This document shows, one piece after another, positions 1-7,600 of a stretch of DNA of 9,577 nt. Where the stretch lies: assembly GCA_039030125.1 (NCBI GenBank), contig JBCCEV010000156.1, positions 1-9,577 on the forward strand, in the 5' to 3' direction. Source of the stretch: JBCCEV01 sp039030125 (GTDB taxonomy: Bacteria; Pseudomonadota; Gammaproteobacteria; Ga0077536). Each line of letters starts with the position of its first letter. Position 1 is the stretch's first letter. Under the pieces are notes generated by a model. That model worked only from the letters and a program-made list of their open reading frames with translations. It was not told the DNA's origin and searched no databases. A program made the translations under genes and the position numbers.

Positions 1-74
1 GCAGGCCAGGAGGGAATCGAACCCCCAACCTGCGGTTTTGGAGACCGCCGCTCTGCCAATTGAGCTACTGGCCT
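1..74 (-). tRNA. trpT: tRNA-Trp (CCA anticodon), 3' end cut by the window edge
   Basis: Read on the minus strand, this folds into a complete cloverleaf. The 7-bp acceptor stem pairs AGGCCAG with CTGGCCT, the D stem GCTC with GAGC, and the anticodon stem GCGGT with ACCGC. The anticodon loop is CTCCAAA and the T loop is TTCGATT on a GGGGG/CCCTC stem with one G-U pair. The anticodon CCA lies at 39-41 and reads UGG, so this is the tryptophan tRNA. The discriminator base is G at position 2, followed by the first C of a CCA tail; if CCA is encoded, its last two bases lie just outside the window. The gene starts 42 bases after the tuf stop codon with no hairpin terminator between, so co-transcription with tuf and release by RNase processing is likely. 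In many gammaproteobacteria tRNA-Trp sits between a tuf gene and secE. Confidence 0.95.
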
Positions 75-116
75 TAAGTTTTCGTGCGTTTGTATTCTCC
101 GACCAATCGACGCCAA

Positions 117-1307
<1,191 letters not shown>

Positions 1308-1352
1308 GGTGCTTCAGCCTCTCGCTTAATCGTTTGCTGTTTACACGTTGGG

Positions 1353-3458
1353 TTAGTGAAGGCCGGAACGCTTCACCACGACATCAGCGACATCGTTGGG
1401 TGCTTGTGCGTAACGGGAAAATTCCATCGTATAGGTTGCTCGGCCTTGCGTGCCGGAGCGTAAATCGGTTGCGTACCCAAACATTTCGCGCAACGGCACT
1501 TCGGCACGAATGATTGTGCCGCTTGGGGAATCTTCGGTGCCACTCAAAATGCCGCGCCGTCGATTAAGATCGCCATTGACGGTGCCAAGGTATTCATCTG
1601 GGGTGACGACTTCGACGTCCATCACCGGTTCCAGTAATACCGGCTTGGCGCGCTCGCACCCGGCTCGGAAGGCCATCGAACCGGCGACTTTAAAAGCCAC
1701 CTCGGAGGAATCGACGTCGTGATAAGAACCGTCGTGCAAGGTCACTTTGACATCGACGACAGGGTAGCCGCCCAGAACGCCATTCATCATCTGGTCTTGA
1801 ATGCCTTTTTCGACTGCGGGAATGTAATCCTTGGGCACCACACCACCGACGATTTCGTTAACGAACTCGAAACCGGCACCGGCCTTGTTGGGTTCGACTT
1901 TCAATACAACGTGGCCGTATTGACCGCGACCACCCGTTTGACGCACGAACTTACCTTCAGCGTCTTCGACCGCGACTCGAATCGTTTCTCGATAGGCGAC
2001 TTGCGGTTTACCCACATTAGCGTCCACGCTGAATTCACGCTTCATCCGATCGACGATAATTTCTAAATGTAACTCGCCCATTCCGGAGATGATCGTTTGA
2101 CCCGATTCTTCATCGGTGGCGACTCGGAATGAAGGATCTTCGGCGGCTAATTTTTGCAGCGCCATCCCCATCTTTTCCTGATCACTTTTAGTCTTCGGTT
2201 CAACCGCGACCGAGATCACTGGATCTGGGAATTCCATACGCTCCAAGGTGATCACATTTTTGGAGTCGCACAACGTATCGCCGGTGGTAACTTCCTTGAG
2301 ACCGACTGCCGCGGCGATATCTCCAGCCCGAACCTCTTTGATCTCGTCGCGGGAATTTGCGTGCATCTGCAGGATGCGACCGAAGCGCTCGCGCTTACCC
2401 TTAACCGAGTTGTAAACCGTGTCACCGGAATTAACCACTCCGGAATACACGCGAAAAAACGCTAAGGTGCCGACGAAAGGATCAGTTGCAATCTTGAAGG
2501 CCAGTGCGCTGAAAGGTTCTTGATCATCAGAGTGGCGCGCTTGTTCTGTTTCACCATCTTCAAGCGTACCGGTGATCGCTTTGACGTCGATCGGCGCCGG
2601 CATGTAATCGATAACAGCGTCAAGCAGCGCTTGGACGCCTTTGTTCTTGAAAGCCGAACCGCAAGCGACTAAGACAATATCGTTAGCCAAGGTGCGTGCG
2701 CGCAGACCGGCTTTCAGATCTTCGACACTGAGCGACTCATTTTCGAGATATTTTTCGGTCAGCGCTTCGCTCGATTCAGCGGCAGCCTCAACCAGCGCTT
2801 CACGGTGAAGCTCGCAAACCTCGGTGAGCGCTGCCGGGATTTCATCCTCTGAGAAGCTCATACCCAAGGACTCATCGTCCCAACTGATGGCTTTCATCTC
2901 GATGAGGTCGACGATCCCTTTGAATTCATCTTCCGCCCCTATCGGGAACTGAATGGGCAACGCGTTGGCCCCTAAACGCTCGCGGATCTGATTGACGACA
3001 CGTTCGAAATCAGCGCCCGAGCGGTCCATTTTGTTAACGAACGCTAAGCGCGGTACTTCATAGCGGTTCGCTTGGCGCCACACCGTCTCGGATTGCGGTT
3101 CAACGCCGCCCACCGCGCAGAACACCGCGACCGCGCCATCGAGAACTCTGAGCGAGCGTTCCACCTCAATGGTGAAGTCCACGTGTCCAGGGGTATCGAT
3201 AATATTGATGCGGTGCTCGTCAAACTGCTCTTTCATCCCTTTCCAGAAGCAGGTGGTTGCGGCCGAAGTAATCGTTATGCCGCGCTCTTGCTCTTGCTCC
3301 ATCCAGTCCATGACCGCCGCGCCATCATGAACTTCACCCATTTTGTGAGAAACGCCGGTGTAGTAAAGGATCCGCTCGGTGGTCGTGGTTTTGCCCGCGT
3401 CAATATGGGCCATGATCCCGATGTTGCGGTAGCGGTCGATAGATGTGGTGCGTGGCAC
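1353..3458 (-). CDS. fusA: Elongation factor G (EF-G), GTG start
   Basis: EF-G is the GTPase that drives tRNA-mRNA translocation and, with ribosome recycling factor, splits post-termination ribosomes. The 701-residue length is normal for bacterial EF-G (704 in E. coli). Motifs seen are AHIDAGKT at 17-24, RGITI at 59-63, DTPGH at 88-92, NKMD at 142-145 and GSAF at 267-270. The domain IV tip loop SYHDVDSSE at 578-586 includes the conserved His580 that reaches the decoding centre. Domain IV begins around the GGRGQYGHV stretch near 509, and domain V closes the protein. The start codon is GTG (3456-3458), supported by GAAGAG (3467-3472) 8 bases upstream and by the exact family N-terminus (MPRTTSIDRYRNIGIMAHID). 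The gene follows rpsG by 36 bases and precedes tuf by 45. The str-operon position and high conservation argue for the housekeeping EF-G rather than a paralogue. Confidence 0.98.
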   Translation of the reverse strand: MPRTTSIDRYRNIGIMAHIDAGKTTTTERILYYTGVSHKMGEVHDGAAVMDWMEQEQERGITITSAATTCFWKGMKEQFDEHRINIIDTPGHVDFTIEVERSLRVLDGAVAVFCAVGGVEPQSETVWRQANRYEVPRLAFVNKMDRSGADFERVVNQIRERLGANALPIQFPIGAEDEFKGIVDLIEMKAISWDDESLGMSFSEDEIPAALTEVCELHREALVEAAAESSEALTEKYLENESLSVEDLKAGLRARTLANDIVLVACGSAFKNKGVQALLDAVIDYMPAPIDVKAITGTLEDGETEQARHSDDQEPFSALAFKIATDPFVGTLAFFRVYSGVVNSGDTVYNSVKGKRERFGRILQMHANSRDEIKEVRAGDIAAAVGLKEVTTGDTLCDSKNVITLERMEFPDPVISVAVEPKTKSDQEKMGMALQKLAAEDPSFRVATDEESGQTIISGMGELHLEIIVDRMKREFSVDANVGKPQVAYRETIRVAVEDAEGKFVRQTGGRGQYGHVVLKVEPNKAGAGFEFVNEIVGGVVPKDYIPAVEKGIQDQMMNGVLGGYPVVDVKVTLHDGSYHDVDSSEVAFKVAGSMAFRAGCERAKPVLLEPVMDVEVVTPDEYLGTVNGDLNRRRGILSGTEDSPSGTIIRAEVPLREMFGYATDLRSGTQGRATYTMEFSRYAQAPNDVADVVVKRSGLH

Positions 3459-3466
3459 GGCGGGTT

Positions 3467-3472
3467 CTCTTC
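3467..3472 (-). promoter_or_regulatory. fusA ribosome-binding site
   Basis: The minus strand reads GAAGAG here, complementary to part of the 16S anti-Shine-Dalgarno sequence, with 8 bases before the GTG at 3456-3458. No ATG in frame nearby fits the family N-terminus, so this site together with the conserved protein start selects the GTG. Confidence 0.6.
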
Positions 3473-3494
3473 AAAAATCGACGCTGCAAAACTA

Positions 3495-3965
3495 TCACCA
3501 GCGATAATGAGAAAACGCACGGTTAGCTTCGGCCATCTTGTGCGTGTCTTCACGCTTCTTGACTGCAGAGCCCCGATTCTCAAACGCTTCCATCATTTCG
3601 CTGGCCAGCCGTTCACCCATTGATTTCTCACCACGTTTACGCGCGGCATCCACCAACCAGCGCATGGCGAGCGCGGTGCGACGGCTAGGCCGAACTTCAA
3701 CAGGTACTTGGTACGTTGCGCCGCCGACCCGGCGAGATTTCACTTCGACTTTGGGCTCGACGTTTTCCAGCGCCTGCTTGAATACATCTAGCGCTTCTCC
3801 GTGCGAGCGTTTTTCTACTTCATCCAACGCGCCGTAAACAATGCGCTCCGCCACGGCTTTTTTGCCGCGCGACATCACCATGTTAATAAATTTGGCAAGT
3901 ACGCGATCCCCATACTTCGGATCAGGAAGGATTTCGCGCTTGGCTGCTACGTGGCGTCTGGACAT
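3495..3965 (-). CDS. rpsG: 30S ribosomal protein S7
   Basis: S7 is a primary 16S rRNA-binding protein that starts assembly of the 30S head and lines the E site and mRNA exit channel. The protein has 156 residues, the usual bacterial length. It begins MSRRHVAAKREILPDPKYGD and contains the conserved helical core, including FINMVMSRGKKAVAERIVYG near 26-45 and the beta-hairpin VGGATYQVPVEV near 80-91. It ends in the typical AEANRAFSHYRW tail. The ATG is preceded by AAAGAG (3975-3980) at 9 bases. The gap after rpsL is only 18 bases, much shorter than the roughly 100-base E. coli gap that carries the S7 repressor site, so E. coli-type S7 feedback at that place is unlikely here. It is the second gene of the str operon, and fusA follows after 36 bases. 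Confidence 0.98.
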   Translation of the reverse strand: MSRRHVAAKREILPDPKYGDRVLAKFINMVMSRGKKAVAERIVYGALDEVEKRSHGEALDVFKQALENVEPKVEVKSRRVGGATYQVPVEVRPSRRTALAMRWLVDAARKRGEKSMGERLASEMMEAFENRGSAVKKREDTHKMAEANRAFSHYRW

Positions 3966-3983
3966 GGGTAGGAACTCTTTGCT

Positions 3984-4358
3984 TTATCCTTTGGGGCGTT
4001 TGGCGCCGTACTTAGATCGCCCTTGGCGACGCTCGCCTACCCCTGAGGTATCTAGGGTTCCACGTACGGTGTGATAACGAACACCGGGTAAGTCCTTAAC
4101 GCGCCCGCCACGGATCAAAATAACTGAGTGTTCTTGAAGATTGTGGCCTTCACCCCCGATGTAGGTTGTGACCTCCTGGCCGTTAGTGAGACGAACACGC
4201 GCGACTTTCCGTAAAGCTGAATTCGGCTTTTTCGGGGTGGTCGTGTAGACGCGTGTGCAGACACCGCGTTTTTGCGGGCACGCTTCGAGCGCCGGCACGT
4301 TACTTTTTTTGATCTGGCGCTTTCGTCCTTTGCGCACCAATTGGTTAATCGTCGCCAT
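3984..4358 (-). CDS. rpsL: 30S ribosomal protein S12
   Basis: S12 sits at the decoding centre of the 30S subunit, where it contributes to tRNA selection and translational accuracy. The protein has 124 residues, the family norm. It starts MATINQLVRKGRKRQIKKSN and contains the signature TTTPKKPNSALRKVARVRLT (39-58) and the GGRVKDLPGVRYH loop (84-96). Lys43 and Lys88, the positions where streptomycin-resistance changes are classically found, are both lysine, so this is the drug-sensitive form as far as these sites tell. Asp89 in the KDLPG loop is the residue methylthiolated by RimO in E. coli. The ATG start at 4356-4358 fits the family N-terminus, but its ribosome-binding site is weak (AAGTGAG at 4370-4376, 11 bases upstream). 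It is the first gene of the str operon, downstream of a promoter and hairpin in the 4359-4615 gap. Confidence 0.98.
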   Translation of the reverse strand: MATINQLVRKGRKRQIKKSNVPALEACPQKRGVCTRVYTTTPKKPNSALRKVARVRLTNGQEVTTYIGGEGHNLQEHSVILIRGGRVKDLPGVRYHTVRGTLDTSGVGERRQGRSKYGAKRPKG

Positions 4359-4490
4359 CGTTCGAGTCGCTCACTTATAAAGAACGCGCTCACGGAGCAA
4401 CCAACAAATCACCTGGCCGAAGGGCCGTAGAGCGCCGGGTCCGGAGAGGCCCGGGCTGGGTGTAAAGGAGATTGTTAGATTCCGCAGAGC
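4359..4490 (-). other. GC-rich leader of the str operon
   Basis: These 132 bases lie between the U-tract of the downstream hairpin and the rpsL start codon. No credible open reading frame is confined to the leader. On the minus strand it contains a GC-rich imperfect hairpin at 4435-4454 (CCGGG paired with CCCGG, extendable by two pairs across a bulged A), a short GGCC/GGCC hairpin with a CTTC loop near 4417-4428, and a GCTC/GAGC three-base-loop hairpin near 4387-4397. A TATAAG sequence at 4374-4379 resembles a -10 box but has a poor -35 partner (TTGGTT at 4399-4404, 19-base spacer) and would leave only about 8 bases before the ATG. Whether these structures regulate rpsL is unknown. Confidence 0.5.
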
Positions 4491-4524
4491 AAAAAAACGA
4501 CAGGCAGGGAAACCTGCCTGTCGT
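4491..4524 (-). terminator. Strong intrinsic terminator right after the str promoter
   Basis: The minus strand shows a perfect 12-bp inverted repeat: 4513-4524 pairs with 4497-4508, starting ACGACAGGCAGG, closed by a four-base TTTC loop at 4509-4512. It is followed at once by seven consecutive T residues (4497-4491, the first of them also in the stem). This is a textbook Rho-independent terminator for minus-strand transcription; in the plus direction there is no T-tract. It lies about 90 bases after the rpoC stop, so it could be the second terminator of the rpoBC operon. It also lies about 2-3 bases after the predicted start of transcription from the promoter at 4534-4563, so it should affect transcripts starting there as well. 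Confidence 0.85.
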
Positions 4525-4533
4525 AGAAGCGGA

Positions 4534-4563
4534 ATTATAGGGTGATTATTTTTGCAGTGTCAA
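4534..4563 (-). promoter_or_regulatory. Consensus sigma-70 promoter, likely for the str operon
   Basis: On the minus strand, TTGACA (4558-4563) and TATAAT (4534-4539) match the sigma-70 -35 and -10 consensus at all twelve positions, with an 18-base spacer. Transcription should start about 7-9 bases downstream, near 4525-4527, giving a leader of about 168 bases to the rpsL ATG. No extended -10 TG motif is present. It is the only good promoter in the rpoC-rpsL gap and points towards rpsL, so it is the best candidate for the str operon promoter. The terminator hairpin that follows is the odd part: full-length mRNA needs readthrough. The start point is predicted, not measured. Confidence 0.85.
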
Positions 4564-4568
4564 CATAG

Positions 4569-4602
4569 AAAACCGGCGAAATTCAATAATTTCACCGGTT
4601 TT
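4569..4602 (-). terminator. Inverted repeat after rpoC, probable rpoBC terminator
   Basis: A 15-bp stem (4588-4602 paired with 4569-4583) with a four-base loop at 4584-4587 begins 13 bases after the rpoC stop codon. On the minus strand the stem is complete with one G-U wobble; on the plus strand that same position is a C-A mismatch, so the RNA fold favours the minus direction. The minus strand has an A-run before the stem and only four T residues after CCGG, these being part of the stem, followed by CTATG. That makes it a weaker terminator than the one at 4491-4524. The five bases 4564-4568 separate it from the -35 box of the next promoter. Confidence 0.65.
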
Positions 4603-4615
4603 TTGTGCGCTGCAA

Positions 4616-7600
4616 CTAGGCACTCTTTGGATCCGCTTCGGCCTCGATGCTGCGAAGCTCGGCGAGGAGCTCGGCGTCGAGGTTTGCGGCCGCTTCCGCA
4701 ACGGCCGGATCGTCCAATTCGCCCGATTGCCGCCGCTTGCGATCGGTGTGGTAGGCGAATCCGGTCCCTGCCGGGATCAAACGTCCAACAATTACGTTTT
4801 CCTTCAATCCACGGAGGTCGTCCCGTTTACCGGTTACCGAAGCCTCTGTGAGCACTCGCGTGGTTTCTTGGAACGACGCGGCCGAAATAAACGATTCCGT
4901 TGCCAACGAGGCCTTGGTGATCCCCAACAGAAGCTGTTGGAAAGTCGCCGGCTGTTCGTCACCACCCGCCGTCGCCAGCCGGTCGTTTTCCTCCATCACC
5001 CGCTCGCGTTCAACCTGTTCGCCACGTAGGAAGCGTGTACCGCCGGCCCGCAAAATCTCAACCTTGCGGAGCATTTGGCGAACGATCACCTCGATGTGCT
5101 TATCGTTGATCTTCACGCCTTGGAGGCGATACACGTCTTGCACTTCGTTGACCACGTACTTCGTTAACTCGACAACGCCTTTCAGACGCAAAATATCGTG
5201 CATGTCCGGCGCGCCGTCACAGATCACCTCGCCCTGCTCGACGTGCTCGCCCTCGAAGACCGTCACGTGTCGCCATTTCGGGATGAGACTTTCAATCGTC
5301 TCGCCATCGGTATCGGTGATGACCAAACGTTGCTTGCCTTTGGTGTCTTTTCCGTAAGACACAGTTCCGGTGGCTTCCGCCAGAATCGCGGGTTCCTTGG
5401 GCTTGCGCGCCTCAAAGAGGTCCGCTACCCGGGGCAAACCGCCGGTGATGTCTTTGGTCTTCAAAGATTCCTGCGGGATCCTAGCGACAACGTCGCCGAC
5501 TTTGACGTCTTGTCCATCGTTGATGTTGACGATCGCGTCCGGCGGCAGGAAGTAGTTCGCCGGAATATCGGTGCCGGGGATCTTCAACTCATCACCAGCC
5601 GCATCCACTAATTTGACCATCGGGCGTGAATCCTTAGCCCCACCGGAGCGTTGCTTGAGATCCATCACAACGATGCTTGAGAGCCCGGTGATCTCGTCAA
5701 CTTGCTTGGAGACCGTTACACCCTCAACGATGTCCTGAAAGACGACCTTACCGTCAACCTCAGTGATGATCGGGTGTGTATGCGGGTCCCAAGTCGCAAC
5801 AGTTGCTCCGGCTTCTGCAGCACCGCCATCAGGTACGCGGATGGTCGCGCCATATGGAACTTTATAACGTTCGCGTTCACGACCGACGTCATCACTCACC
5901 ACGATTTCGCCCGATCGGGAAACTGAAACGAAAGTTCCGTCTCCGTGATCGAGCGTTTTCATGTTGGACAGCTTGATCGTGCCGCCGGACTTGACGTCGA
6001 CACTGTTGACCGCCGCTGCTCGCGACGCCGCGCCGCCGATGTGGAAGGTCCGCATGGTGAGCTGTGTGCCGGGTTCGCCAATCGACTGCGCGGCCATAAC
6101 ACCAACCGCTTCACCGATATTGACCGAATGACCGCGGGCCAGATCACGGCCGTAACATTGGGCACACACGCCATAGCGTGATTCGCAAGTAATGGGTGAA
6201 CGCGCTTTGACGGCGTCGATGCCGTTGTCATCAAGCATTTCCACCCATCGTTCATCGATGAGTGTACCCGCCGGCGCCACGACTTCCTGAGTACTCGGAT
6301 GCAGCACATCTTCGGCCATGACCCGCCCGAGGATCCGATCGCCTAAAGGTTCGATGACGTCGCCGCCTTCGATGATCGGGGTCATCGGCAAGCCTTCGTT
6401 GGTACCACAATCGACCTCGGTTACGACCAAATCTTGGGCCACGTCGACAAGGCGACGGGTTAAGTAACCGGAGTTCGCCGTTTTAAGCGCCGTATCGGCT
6501 AAGCCCTTCCGCGCGCCGTGCGTAGAAATAAAGTACTGGAGGACATCGAGACCTTCGCGGAAGTTCGCCGTGATTGGCGTCTCAATGATCGAACCGTCCG
6601 GTTTCGCCATCAAGCCACGCATGCCGGCCAACTGACGGATTTGTGCCGCCGAGCCCCGCGCACCGGAGTCGGCCATGATGTAGATCGAGTTAAAAGATGC
6701 TTGGTCAACCTCTTTACCTTCAGCATCCACCACGGTATCCGTGCCCAACTTATCCATCATTGCTTTGGCGACTTGATCGTTGGTATGCGACCAAATATCG
6801 ACAACCTTGTTGTAACGCTCACCAGTGGTCACAAGACCCGATGCGTACTGCTCCTCGATCTCTTTGACGCTGCTCTCAGCGGCATCGATGATCTCGGATT
6901 TCTCCGCGGGCACCACCATGTCGTCAACACCAATGGAAACCCCGGCTCGGGTTGCATGATGAAAACCCGTATACATCAAGCGGTCGGCGAAAATTGCTGT
7001 TTCTTTCAATCCCACCGTGCGGTAACAAGAGTCAAACAGACGAGAAATTGATTTCTTGTTGAGGACCTTGTTGATGTAGTCAAACGACAAGCCTCGCGGC
7101 AGCAGCGCCGAAAGCATTGCCCTGCCAATTGTGGTTTCCACCACCTTGGTTTCTTCGATGATTTCATTGTTGTTGTCTTGATCGGTATCGGTTAGGTGCA
7201 TTCGCACCTTGCAGCGCGCATGTAAACTCGCCGCGCCGGTTTCGAAAGCGCGGTGGACCTCATTTACATCGGTGAAAATCATGCCGGTACCCTTAGCATC
7301 GGCAGATTCCCGGGTTATGTAGTACAGGCCCAAAACGACGTCTTGGGTGGGAACAATAATCGGATCGCCGTTGGCTGGCGAAAGAATATTGTTTGTCGAC
7401 ATCATCAAGGTACGGGCTTCAAGCTGAGCTTCAATGGACAGCGGTACGTGAACCGCCATTTGGTCGCCGTCGAAGTCGGCGTTGAAGGCCGTACAAACGA
7501 GCGGGTGAAGCTGAATCGCCTTGCCTTCAATCAACACGGGCTCAAACGCCTGGATACCTAAACGGTGTAAGGTCGGCGCGCGGTTAAGCATTACCGGATG

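Noticed and set aside
93..116. Possible separate promoter for tRNA-Trp (TTGGCG, 16 bases, TACAAA)
   Set aside because: Both boxes are poor matches to consensus, and the short gap after tuf makes co-transcription simpler.
3072..3623. 183-residue plus-strand reading frame across the fusA start and rpsG end
   Set aside because: It lies antisense to two certain genes, crosses their boundary, has no recognisable motif, and is rich in His and Arg as expected from the complement of GC-rich coding DNA.
4115..4393. 92-residue minus-strand frame overlapping the rpsL start, a possible leader peptide with GTG start
   Set aside because: It runs out of frame through much of rpsL, and its sequence is what a shifted reading of conserved rpsL would give; no ribosome-binding site of note.
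4486..4491. TGCTCT just after the T-tract, like the first half of a ribosomal RNA boxA antitermination site
   Set aside because: Only six bases match before the sequence diverges, no boxB or boxC partner was found, and it lies after the terminator rather than before it. Chance is sufficient.
6518..7051. 177-residue plus-strand reading frame inside rpoC
   Set aside because: Fully antisense to conserved rpoC sequence with no recognisable domain.
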